64,000 bases of DNA from Bacillus sp. sid0103 (GTDB lineage Bacteria > Bacillota > Bacilli > Bacillales_B > DSM-18226), in NCBI RefSeq assembly GCF_019219025.1, contig NZ_JAHUWN010000007.1, positions 62,001 to 126,000 of the forward strand, written 5' to 3'. Of the stretch, positions 18,806-26,976 are shown piece after piece (within the stretch, counting starts at the first letter, position 1; every line of letters starts with the position of its first letter). The notes below the pieces were generated by a model. The model was given only the letters and a program-made list of their open reading frames with translations. It did not search any database and was not told where the DNA came from. The translations under genes and the position numbers were made by a program.

Positions 18806-18937
18806 GAATTGGATATATTTAACTCCTTTAACAACCCAGTTTACCATTCCAGATGGTAAACTGGGTTATCTGGAGCTATTCCCAAATGAATCGAATTAAA
18901 TAATGCAAAAAACTGACCATAAAGCAAATAGTTCAAA
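18806..18937 (-). pseudogene. agaS: Relic of a third agaS gene (C-terminal end)
   Basis: Minus-strand frames here read FFALFNSIHLGIAPDNP and, after a frameshift, SLPSGMVNWVVKGVKYI. These line up with TLALIASIKVGNKPDTP-SPSGMVNRVVKGVTIHEY at the end of the intact AgaS at 13.5 kb. An agaS gene therefore once stood between the GntR regulator and the PTS genes and has been almost wholly deleted. A perfect 15-bp inverted repeat (18833-18847/18853-18867) lies inside it. Confidence 0.7.
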
Positions 18938-18996
18938 ACAAGACCCACATGATGTAATTACGTAGATACGTCATTACCAGTTAAGGCACACCTAGA

Positions 18997-19722
18997 TTAA
19001 TTTTCTAGGCGAACATGGTATTTAAACTTATCACCTCTGGCGATGGTATTCGTATACTCAATCACCTTATCTACCCCATGTGTTAATCGTTCAATACGTA
19101 AAGACGGCAAGGATGGAGGCATCTTTAGTAACTTTGCCTCTTTCTCATCTGTCATTACTGGCATAAATAACTCATCTGCCATTGTAATTTCTGTTTGAAA
19201 ACGATGTCTAAAAATCTCGTATAAAGCTGTCTGTTCTAGGTCTTCTTTTGTTATACCCGGGAATAAATCATAGGGGACAAAAGAAGTTTCAAGCATCATT
19301 GGTATATCATCAGCAATCCGCAATCTCGAAAAACAGTAAACCTTACTGCCCTCACCAACTAAAAGCTTATTACTAATCTTTCGGTCGGCCTCAAGAACAC
19401 CAAACGATAAAACCTTTGAGATAGGAACTTTACCCAACTTTTTCATTTCTTCTGTAAAGGAATAAAATTTGACCAGTTCTTGATTAACTTTTTTCGGTGA
19501 GACAAAAGTACCTTTTCCATGCACTTTATAGATATATCCGTCTTTCTCGAGCTCGTTTATCGCTTGACGAACGGTTGTCCGAGATAAATCGTACTGTTGG
19601 CATATTTCCCTCTCAGAAGGTAATTGCCCATTTTCCCCTATTTCATCTTCCATTTTATTCATTAAAATATCCATTAACTGCAGATAAAGTGGAATTCTGC
19701 TAGTCTTATCAATACGAGTCAT
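18997..19722 (-). CDS. GntR/UTRA-family regulator of the PTS operon
   Basis: A 241-residue HutC-subfamily repressor. The winged helix spans about residues 10-75 (SEREICQQYDLSRTTVRQAINEL), and the UTRA effector domain follows, ending YTNTIARGDKFKYHV. UTRA domains of this kind usually sense a sugar phosphate, here perhaps GalNAc-6-P or GalN-6-P. The ATG has AGGAGG 6 bp upstream. It is first in the PTS operon and its own promoter carries the operator-like TGGTTATTACCA (19752-19763), suggesting autoregulation. Confidence 0.9.
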   Translation of the reverse strand: MTRIDKTSRIPLYLQLMDILMNKMEDEIGENGQLPSEREICQQYDLSRTTVRQAINELEKDGYIYKVHGKGTFVSPKKVNQELVKFYSFTEEMKKLGKVPISKVLSFGVLEADRKISNKLLVGEGSKVYCFSRLRIADDIPMMLETSFVPYDLFPGITKEDLEQTALYEIFRHRFQTEITMADELFMPVMTDEKEAKLLKMPPSLPSLRIERLTHGVDKVIEYTNTIARGDKFKYHVRLEN

Positions 19723-19751
19723 GTCTCCCCTCCTAGTTGCAAGTGGTAGTG

Positions 19752-19791
19752 TGGTTATTACCAGTATATCCCCCTCTCAACTCCTTGTAAA
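19752..19791 (-). promoter_or_regulatory. Promoter and operator of the GntR-PTS operon
   Basis: Minus strand: TTTACA (-35, 19786-19791), 17-bp spacer, TATACT (-10, 19763-19768). The palindrome TGGTTATTACCA (19752-19763) touches the -10. Half-sites GTCATTACCAGTT recur at 18970-18982 and at about 24860, before the PTS genes and GH31. Confidence 0.72.
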
Positions 19792-19823
19792 GGTTATCAA
19801 CAAAAATATTTTAGGAATATTTT

Positions 19824-19952
19824 ATGCATTGTGGAGGAAATGAAGGTATTCCCTACCGCTTAGAACTAGGGAGAGAATGGTATAACAATATGGGTTATGA
19901 AGGTATAAAGCTTAACTTCAATCCAAAGGAAATATATAAAGTTGAAGTTTAA
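19824..19952 (+). CDS. Short open frame of unknown identity or gene remnant
   Basis: A 42-codon frame on the plus strand with AGGA 7 bp before the ATG. It contains GIPYRLELGREWYNNMGYEG, a composition unlike random translation. It overlaps the upstream region of the divergent GntR promoter. I do not recognise a family; it may be the last piece of a lost gene. Confidence 0.25.
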   Translation: MHCGGNEGIPYRLELGREWYNNMGYEGIKLNFNPKEIYKVEV

Positions 19953-19956
19953 GATG

Positions 19957-19991
19957 AAAGGGAAGTATACTAATGTTGGTCTGCTTCCCTT
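19957..19991 (-). terminator. Possible terminator after the GH31 gene
   Basis: AAGGGAAG (19958-19965) pairs with CTTCCCTT (19984-19991). On the minus strand a short TTTCATCTT follows. The 18-nt loop and weak T-run make it a modest candidate. Confidence 0.45.
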
Positions 19992-20026
19992 AATAGCCTC
20001 TGCCTCTGCTTGTTTTAATTTTAGTT

Positions 20027-23000
20027 CTAATTTTCTACATAAGCTGGATTCTTCGCATAAAATTCAACCTCTGCAACAGACAACATAAGTGGTCCACTAT
20101 GTGATTCCTCAAAGATGATCGTTATCTTTGAAAATTTTGTACCAGACGGTATAGCAGCTTCCGCAAGATTGAATGTTACCGAGTTATCGCTAACTCCAAC
20201 ATCCTTTGCACCTAAATCATATTCCTCTCCAGCTTCAGTATATGCTTTGGCACGCAGTTTTTTTATTTTTCCGTTCGTATATTGCGGGCGATTATAAACT
20301 ATAAATTTAGTCATTTCTTGTGGTTTATTAAAGGTAAAATCCATGGTTACCGGCAGTGAAATTCCATCATTTTCAGTGAGACTCCATTTCAATTCCGCTA
20401 ATGAACTCTCGCTTATCACACCGTCAATCAACTTGGCAAAAGCTGCTGCACCGCCTTGCATCTTTTCTCCTTCACCAGTAACCGCCATATCTTTATTCGA
20501 TAATTGCAGTTCCTTTGGCTCTTGTGGTTGTTCAACATCTCCAGGTTCTTGGCCAGGATTTAAAACCTCTCCTATTTTATCAACTGTGTCATAGGCTGTA
20601 TTAATCAGTAAAGATCTTGTTATCGGCATATCGAAATAAATATCTTTCTTAGCTTTTAACTTAATCGTGGCTAATGTCTTCGTACCTTCTAGTGTATTTT
20701 GCGTTCCCTTGTTAGAAAATGCTGCCATAATTCGTTGTTCAGCATTTCCAATACCAGCAAGTGTGGAGTAATTTAACATATTGGAGGTTTCATTCGCTGG
20801 CGAAACAATATTTTCACCACAAGTCCCATCAGGTTTACACTCTTTTATTACTTCATATTTGTTCGGATCCAGCTTTAATTCTAAGTTGAATGCATTGATA
20901 TCCTTTAATCCTGCCCCTATTATTTCTACTGAAAATTCTTCACCTGCTTTTAACTGCTGCTTACTAGGTCTAATATCCAATAATCCAGCAACCGGCCTGC
21001 CTGTTGCATGAAGTGGTTTTTCACCCAATTGTGATGCTACATACATTAAATCGTAGGCATCAATTACACCATTGAAATTAATATCAACCTTTGATACCTG
21101 TCCCCAAGCTGTATCAGTTTGATCAACACCCATATAGCTTGCAAAGAAGAGCAGGTCATCTTCATCAATTACTCCATTTGGTATATTTTCCCCAACAACC
21201 ATTCCTGCAGTTTTATCCTTTTTGTATGGTCTAAATTCCTGTGCACTCCCAAAGCCACCTACAGAACTTGTAATGGTCAACTTAATATACCTTGCAGTAC
21301 TATTTTCCTTAAAATCTATGACTTTTGTTTCCTTATTTCTCTCAAATGTTCCATCAGTGATGATATTTTTATATGTTTTGCCATCTAGACTTACGTCTAA
21401 ATTGTATTTTAATATTGTCCCATTCCCTGCATCAGGTCTTGGAACATACTCGAGCTTATCTAATTCATAAGCTAGCTTCATATCAATCTCAAAGGTATGT
21501 GGCAGTTTATTGCCCGAATCTCCCCATGCAGTATGCCACAATGTTTCATCCTTTCCATCGACAGCTAAAGATGCTTCTTGCCCCGGCTGTTGACTATTTG
21601 CTTTTGCTGTCATATTCTTAGGGACATTTCTGTATCGGTCAAGCTTCGTTCTTACTTTGATCTCATCGCTCCAGCCTGATGAGCCTTTTGTATTCGTCGC
21701 TCTTATTTTATAAGAATACTCTGTATCAGATACTAATCCTGAATGAAGATAGAATGGTGCTTGCTGACTATCACTAGATTGAAACACATTTGTATGAACA
21801 ATACCATTAATCATTAAATCATAGGTTACATTCGAACCCTCAACTTTGTCCCAATTTAATTTAATATTCCGGTCTGTAATGTTGGCCTCTTCAGAACCAA
21901 GCCCTGTTGGAATAGTTGGTACTTCTTTATCTACTACATCCTTCTTTTGAGTATTATCGAAGCCATTGACTGTAAAAGTTATTTTATTTTTCGTGATATC
22001 TGTTTTCCCTACTTTAATATATAGCTTTGGTGATGTAATAATGGCAGTCTGTTCAAATGGTGAGCCTTTTGTCGAATATTTGTTAAGGTTTGGCTGTTCA
22101 TTATAGAAGTACACGTTTTCTGAGTTCTTATATTCCTCTTCATTCGTAGCTTTTCTTAATGTCACATCTTTATTTCCAACCTTAACCGTAATATCCCTTG
22201 GATTTACACGTGTATTAACAATCACTTCTGTGCCCCTGTTTTTAACCATACCTTTATAGCCCTTTCCTTTTGTGGTATTAACGGTTATAACAGCTTTTTC
22301 CTTGATTACTTTTGAAGTGACCTTCGTTGTTGTATTTTTCTTTTCCTTATACTCAACGGTTTTACCATCGTCTTCATATAAGGTAAACTCTGATTTTCCC
22401 GATGGATAGACATCAAATATTCTATTTTCAGAACCATTTAATTCATTAATAGAGTTGTTTTCTGGTGCCATTGGAATAATTGCACCTGCCTTAACAAATA
22501 CGGGAGTCTTCCATAGTGGAGCGCTAAAGTTATGAAGAACCGAACCTCCCTGATATTGCTCACCTGTAAAATAATCGATCCAAATTTGATCTTTATCTGG
22601 AAGATAAATATCGTTCCTTACTTCAGCTGAATTAGAGTTTCCATCATATATTGGTGCCACTAATAGATTTGGCCCCCACATATATTGATATTGTGTTTGA
22701 GTCCCGTACGTATAAGGATCATTCGGATATTCTAACATCATCCCTCTAACCATTGGCATGGATTTTTCTGTTGATTCCTCAGCAATCGTGTAGATATAAG
22801 GCATCATTTGTGACTTTAATTTTAAATACATTCTATTAATCGATGCATAGGGTTCACCATAATTCCAAGGGTTTTTAGACTTACTATAATCAGTACCTCC
22901 CGATGCCCAGCCGTCCATATCGATTTGGATAGGAGTGAATGCTTTCCATTGGAAATCACGTGTCTGTACTTTTGGATCTCCGCCAAATATACCATCCATA

Positions 23001-24460
23001 TCTGAGCCAACGTTTGGATTTCCTGATAAGCCTGCGCCAATGTAGGTAGGGATATGCATTCTTATGTATTCCCAATTACCGCCATATTGGTCGCCTGACC
23101 ATAATGTAGCATAACGCTGAGTACCAGCCCATCCATCTAGCGAAATAACAAATGGACGTGCACCACCTGAATTTTCTTCTTTTTGAATTCCTTCTGCTGC
23201 TTGGCGTGTTGCATTTAAGGCCATGGAATATCCTTGCCCAACCCATGCAACATCAGTTTTTATTGCTTTTACACCAGCTTTAACTTCCCCGTCGAGGTCT
23301 CTGCGTAAAGGGCTATCATCAGGTAGATTAGGGTCTGGATAGAGATTGCTTTGAGTCCATAAGCCTACCTCTACTTTTTGATCATTTGCTTTATCAACAA
23401 ATTGCTCCAAATTGCCCAGTCCGCCATAACCGCATCCATAACCGTCATTTGGTAAAAACCATCCTAAAGGCATATCGTTATCGACATATTGATTTAAAGT
23501 ATTTAATCCATTAGTTAGGAGTGTTCGTTGGTCCTTATGACCATTATGAGTTCCATTAAAACAGTCAGCATGCCCTAAATAGAAACCGTATTTTGGCATA
23601 AGGGCCGGTTTCCCCGTTAATTCTGTATATTCGTTAATAATTTTTGGCATTGAATTATCTACAAAATAATACGCGTCAAATCTATCTTCATTGTGAGTAA
23701 AGGCAGCTGTTTTTGTAAAATCATAAGCGCCTGGCTTAAAGGTATTTCGCATGACTCCGTAGCCTTCAGTGCTTAAATAGAAAGGGACTGGGCTTGATGC
23801 AGCTCCTGCATCCCAACCTCCGCCGATTGCAATTTTAATGGAATTATTCTTATGGGCATAAAACCCGTTCTGTTGACCTCCACCATAAAAATATTCGTTT
23901 TCCTTTGTATCGAGGGTTTGAACTGTACTTCCGTTTGAATGCTTTAGCGGTTCACTTTCACTCCAAAGAATCTTTGCTCTTTTTTTATCATATAGGCTCA
24001 TCTTTGAAGTAGCTTTATCTACTCTTAATTCCAAACCATCAGTAGATATTTTATAGACATTGTTATCACTTTCATCGACCTTAATGTCAATTTCTCCATA
24101 TTGCTTTTTGTAATCGTTAACATTTTTGTCGATAATTTTCGTCACATGCTCTGCTTTGTCGGGAGTTGGATATTCTTCAAAAATACCCTTTGGGTCCAAA
24201 TGTAATCGAAAAACATTATTTTTAAGGAAGTTAATTTTTATTTTTTCTCCTGTTTCTAAGTCAAAGTACACGTTATTTCTTTCTTTCGTAATCTTAGTTA
24301 CTTTTCCTATAGTCTTATAGGTTTGATTGGTAGAAACATTATTAATTGAGTACTCCTTATCCGTTGTAGCAGCAGATGCTGTTGGAAGCATAGAAAACAA
24401 CATACCCACTGATAAGCACAAGCTCACCAGTTTTTTTAACCTAGCTTGACGTCTTAACAT
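20027..24460 (-). CDS. Secreted modular GH31 glycosidase, alpha-N-acetylgalactosaminidase type, with dockerin- and cohesin-like modules
   Basis: Likely removes terminal alpha-linked GalNAc from glycoproteins outside the cell. The 1477 residues are: signal peptide (1-31), GH31 N-terminal and catalytic barrel (about 45-700), FN3 (about 847-938), discoidin/CBM32-like (about 946-1079), dockerin-like pair (about 1085-1147; VDINFNGVIDAYD is a clear EF-hand loop), a cohesin-like beta domain (about 1158-1300), and a second discoidin-like domain (about 1320-1472). The nucleophile should be Asp403 in KTDVAWVG and the acid/base Asp457 in WSGDQYGG. GGAGGT lies 6 bp before the ATG. The GalNAc assignment follows resemblance to that GH31 subfamily plus the aga context; other alpha-glycosidase activity is possible. 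Confidence 0.87.
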   Translation of the reverse strand: MLRRQARLKKLVSLCLSVGMLFSMLPTASAATTDKEYSINNVSTNQTYKTIGKVTKITKERNNVYFDLETGEKIKINFLKNNVFRLHLDPKGIFEEYPTPDKAEHVTKIIDKNVNDYKKQYGEIDIKVDESDNNVYKISTDGLELRVDKATSKMSLYDKKRAKILWSESEPLKHSNGSTVQTLDTKENEYFYGGGQQNGFYAHKNNSIKIAIGGGWDAGAASSPVPFYLSTEGYGVMRNTFKPGAYDFTKTAAFTHNEDRFDAYYFVDNSMPKIINEYTELTGKPALMPKYGFYLGHADCFNGTHNGHKDQRTLLTNGLNTLNQYVDNDMPLGWFLPNDGYGCGYGGLGNLEQFVDKANDQKVEVGLWTQSNLYPDPNLPDDSPLRRDLDGEVKAGVKAIKTDVAWVGQGYSMALNATRQAAEGIQKEENSGGARPFVISLDGWAGTQRYATLWSGDQYGGNWEYIRMHIPTYIGAGLSGNPNVGSDMDGIFGGDPKVQTRDFQWKAFTPIQIDMDGWASGGTDYSKSKNPWNYGEPYASINRMYLKLKSQMMPYIYTIAEESTEKSMPMVRGMMLEYPNDPYTYGTQTQYQYMWGPNLLVAPIYDGNSNSAEVRNDIYLPDKDQIWIDYFTGEQYQGGSVLHNFSAPLWKTPVFVKAGAIIPMAPENNSINELNGSENRIFDVYPSGKSEFTLYEDDGKTVEYKEKKNTTTKVTSKVIKEKAVITVNTTKGKGYKGMVKNRGTEVIVNTRVNPRDITVKVGNKDVTLRKATNEEEYKNSENVYFYNEQPNLNKYSTKGSPFEQTAIITSPKLYIKVGKTDITKNKITFTVNGFDNTQKKDVVDKEVPTIPTGLGSEEANITDRNIKLNWDKVEGSNVTYDLMINGIVHTNVFQSSDSQQAPFYLHSGLVSDTEYSYKIRATNTKGSSGWSDEIKVRTKLDRYRNVPKNMTAKANSQQPGQEASLAVDGKDETLWHTAWGDSGNKLPHTFEIDMKLAYELDKLEYVPRPDAGNGTILKYNLDVSLDGKTYKNIITDGTFERNKETKVIDFKENSTARYIKLTITSSVGGFGSAQEFRPYKKDKTAGMVVGENIPNGVIDEDDLLFFASYMGVDQTDTAWGQVSKVDINFNGVIDAYDLMYVASQLGEKPLHATGRPVAGLLDIRPSKQQLKAGEEFSVEIIGAGLKDINAFNLELKLDPNKYEVIKECKPDGTCGENIVSPANETSNMLNYSTLAGIGNAEQRIMAAFSNKGTQNTLEGTKTLATIKLKAKKDIYFDMPITRSLLINTAYDTVDKIGEVLNPGQEPGDVEQPQEPKELQLSNKDMAVTGEGEKMQGGAAAFAKLIDGVISESSLAELKWSLTENDGISLPVTMDFTFNKPQEMTKFIVYNRPQYTNGKIKKLRAKAYTEAGEEYDLGAKDVGVSDNSVTFNLAEAAIPSGTKFSKITIIFEESHSGPLMLSVAEVEFYAKNPAYVEN

Positions 24461-24998
24461 ATTCTACCTCCGAATGTAATAATGGTTTACTGAAAATGAA
24501 TTCCGATTGACTTTAACTCTTCGTATGAATAATTGGCCTTATACAATTCCTAGTGGATCCAATTGGAAGAAAAGAAAGACAGTCCCCTTAAAAACTCTAA
24601 AACTTGCAATTTGTCCTATTCACGGATAATTTGGCTTGCAAAAAATATCATTTATCTCCATCCCCCTTTTATATTTTTTTATATATTTATATTTTTAAAT
24701 ATATAAGCGTAATTAAGTGAGACCTTTATAAAGCATTAATATGTGGTTTTTGTATAATGAAAAATGAAATTTGGTATAATAGCAGATCAAGTAATATCTG
24801 TATGTAATGGAATTGGTGGTTGTGAAATGATCGTTGGTGAACTACAAGTGGTTGTGTTGTCATTACCAGTTTAGTACTACGTTGCCCTTTTATTTCACTT
24901 GCTACCTACTAGGATGTTTTACTGTTTTTATTACTAATAGAAGATCCATCGCCTCCTCCCTTTCAGTCTAAATTTAGGTAATTTTCTTACAGTTTTAC
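24461..24998 (-). other. Long leader between the GH31 promoter and its start codon
   Basis: About 530 bp without a convincing gene. It contains an AT-rich 10-bp inverted repeat, TATATATTTA/TAAATATATA, near 24680-24705. It also contains a GntR-type half-site GTCATTACCAGTTT near 24860, almost identical to one before the PTS genes. No riboswitch fold was recognised. Confidence 0.4.
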
Positions 24999-25029
24999 TT
25001 TATAATAAATCGGGTTGATGGGTCAACCC
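24999..25029 (-). promoter_or_regulatory. GH31 promoter with palindromic GGGTTGA element
   Basis: Minus strand: TTGACC (-35, 25021-25026), 16-bp spacer, TATAAA (-10, 24999-25004). The -35 lies inside the inverted repeat GGGTTGACCCATCAACCC (25012-25029). This is the most symmetrical of the four TGGGTTGAC sites. Confidence 0.68.
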
Positions 25030-25075
25030 AATTACATAAATTTCCTACAAAAGTAATACTTTCCTATTAGCTAGA

Positions 25076-25121
25076 GAAAAAACAATACATACGGCCGTAC
25101 CCGACCGCATGTATTGTTTTT
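25076..25121 (-). terminator. Terminator of the ABC importer operon upstream of GH31
   Basis: AAAACAATACAT and ATGTATTGTTTT form the long stem, with a GC-rich CGGTC/GGCCG core and a short loop. On the minus strand a T-run follows. It sits directly after the permease stop at 25120. Confidence 0.82.
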
Positions 25122-25953
25122 ATTTTCCGCCTGTGACGGCAATTCCTTCAATAAATTGCTTCTGCAGGAAGATAAATAGGATCAGCATTGGCAAGATCGC
25201 TAAAAAGGAACCGGCCATAAGAATCGGGTAGTTGGTCAGATATTGGCCTTGAAGTGATGACAATCCTACTGAAAGGGTCATCGATTCCGGAGAGCTATTG
25301 ACAATCATTGGCCACATCAATTCATTCCAGCTCCAAAGGGTGGTAAAAATCCCTAACGCAATCAGACCAGGCTTTGCTAGCGGAAGCATAATTCTCCAGT
25401 AAATTTGAAAATGGTTACAGCCGTCAAGCCGGGCAGCCTCTTCTAATTCCTTTGGAAGCCCCATAAAGAATTGCCGTAAGAGGAACGTACCGAATGCACT
25501 AAACAAACCTGGGACAATCACAGCTTGCAATGAATTCAACCAGCCTAATTTCACCATAATCATATATTGCGGCAGTAAAAACACTTGCCCCGGCACCATT
25601 AACACGGTTAACGCTAATAAAAACAGGAAGTTCCTGCCGGGAAATTCAATCCGGGCAAAAGCATAGGCGGCTAACGAACATAGAAACAACTGGCCGACGG
25701 TCCGCAGCACCGTAATAATGATTGTATTATACATAAATTTGAAAAATGGTAAGAGTCCAAATACTTCTTTGTAGTTCCCCCATTGGAAATCCTTTGGAAT
25801 AAAAACGGGCGGAACATGAATGGACTCAGCATAGGTTTTTAACGAGGTGAGGATCATCCATAGAAAAGGCAATACCATTGCCACCGCTCCCACAATCAGG
25901 ATGAAATGGATAAGGAATGTTTTTCTTGTTACAAGCTGTCTCGTTCTTTCCAA
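25120..25953 (-). CDS. ABC sugar transporter permease (MalG type)
   Basis: Inner-membrane permease of a carbohydrate uptake ABC transporter. About 277 residues with six predicted membrane segments and the EAA loop ELEEAARLDGCNHFQIYWRIMLPLAKPG, which docks the ATPase. A TTG at 25953 lies 9 bp after AAAGGAA and is preferred over the GTG at 25962 that touches it. Partner of the permease at 25968 and binding protein at 26977. No ATPase gene is present in the cluster. Confidence 0.9.
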   Translation of the reverse strand: MERTRQLVTRKTFLIHFILIVGAVAMVLPFLWMILTSLKTYAESIHVPPVFIPKDFQWGNYKEVFGLLPFFKFMYNTIIITVLRTVGQLFLCSLAAYAFARIEFPGRNFLFLLALTVLMVPGQVFLLPQYMIMVKLGWLNSLQAVIVPGLFSAFGTFLLRQFFMGLPKELEEAARLDGCNHFQIYWRIMLPLAKPGLIALGIFTTLWSWNELMWPMIVNSSPESMTLSVGLSSLQGQYLTNYPILMAGSFLAILPMLILFIFLQKQFIEGIAVTGGK

Positions 25954-25967
25954 TGGTAACACTTCCT

Positions 25968-26915
25968 TTAATCATAATGAACCCACTTTTTCTGTAAGAC
26001 CATTTGAATCGCAGTAATAATCAGAATAACAATTAACAAGAGAATAGCGATGGCTGCCGCATATCCCTTATCATTTAATACAAAGGCATGCTGATAGAAT
26101 AAATAAACAATCGACTGTGTACTTTCTAACGCCGTACTGCTTTTTCCAATCATCATGAAAATCAAGTCAAACACTTGGAACGCTCCGATTAGAGACATGA
26201 TTGACACAAAGAAAATAACAGGAGATAGTAGTGGCAAGGTAATTTTAAAGAACACCCTGATGGGACCTGCGCCATCAATTTCTGCTGCTTCGTAATACAT
26301 TTTTGGAATCCCTTGCAGCCCGGAGAGGAAAATGACCATGTTATAGCCGATTCCACTCCAAATCGCGACAACAATAATTGAATATATGGCAATTTTCGGA
26401 TCACTTACCCACTGCGGCCCCTTGATTCCGATTAAGGATAAAAGATAGTTTAGTAGTCCGTAATCAGAATTATAAAGCCATTTCCACACCATCGCGATAG
26501 CAGCCGGCATCGTAATCACGGGTAAAAAATACAATGTTCGATAAACAGATTTCCCTTTGATTTTTTGATTCAAAAGAACCGCTACAATAATCGACAGGAA
26601 AATTCCGATTGGCACAGTAAAAATAATATAAATACCGGTGTTTTTAAATGATTGTAAAAGGGTTGCATCCTCCAGCACCCGTTTATAGTTCGTTAACCCT
26701 GTCCACTCATACTGTCCAAATGCGCCCCATTCGGTAAAACTAAAGTAAAAGGTCTGGATGATGGGCCACAAGTAAAAAATAAACAAACCTAACATAGTAG
26801 GTGCAATCATCACATAAGCCCAAAAGTAATCGGAACGTTTCCTTGTTTTTGTTAAGCTGGAAATCGTTAATTTTTTCGTTGCTTTCACTTCAGCCTGTAG
26901 AGGAATTTGTTTCAC
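25968..26915 (-). CDS. ABC sugar transporter permease (MalF type)
   Basis: The second permease, 315 residues from GTG at 26915, which has AAAGGGAGGGA upstream; a longer frame from 26999 would overlap the binding-protein gene and is rejected. Six membrane segments and the EAA loop YYEAAEIDGAGPIRVFFKITLPLL are visible. It is separated from the binding protein by a 61-bp gap with a hairpin. Confidence 0.9.
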   Translation of the reverse strand: MKQIPLQAEVKATKKLTISSLTKTRKRSDYFWAYVMIAPTMLGLFIFYLWPIIQTFYFSFTEWGAFGQYEWTGLTNYKRVLEDATLLQSFKNTGIYIIFTVPIGIFLSIIVAVLLNQKIKGKSVYRTLYFLPVITMPAAIAMVWKWLYNSDYGLLNYLLSLIGIKGPQWVSDPKIAIYSIIVVAIWSGIGYNMVIFLSGLQGIPKMYYEAAEIDGAGPIRVFFKITLPLLSPVIFFVSIMSLIGAFQVFDLIFMMIGKSSTALESTQSIVYLFYQHAFVLNDKGYAAAIAILLLIVILIITAIQMVLQKKWVHYD

Positions 26916-26939
26916 AGCATTCCCTCCCTTTAAGAAATT

Positions 26940-26966
26940 GAAGAGAAGAACTACATTCCTCTCTTC
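26940..26966 (-). terminator. Hairpin between binding-protein and permease genes
   Basis: GAAGAGA (26940-26946) and TCTCTTC (26960-26966). Probably a processing or attenuation stem; the other two importer operons of the window also have one at the same place. Confidence 0.5.
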
Positions 26967-26976
26967 ATTTTTTCTA

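Noticed and set aside
18778..18834. Longer EIIB start
   Set aside because: The extra 19 residues come from agaS relic sequence; MPNILLTRID with its own AGGGGG is the family start.
24680..24705. AT-rich palindrome as a riboswitch or origin
   Set aside because: Only a simple A/T inverted repeat; no conserved riboswitch core or DnaA boxes were recognised.
24764..24874. 37-codon open frame in the GH31 leader (starts MKFGIIADQV)
   Set aside because: No ribosome binding site, no recognisable family, and it overlaps a probable operator half-site; chance is the simplest explanation.
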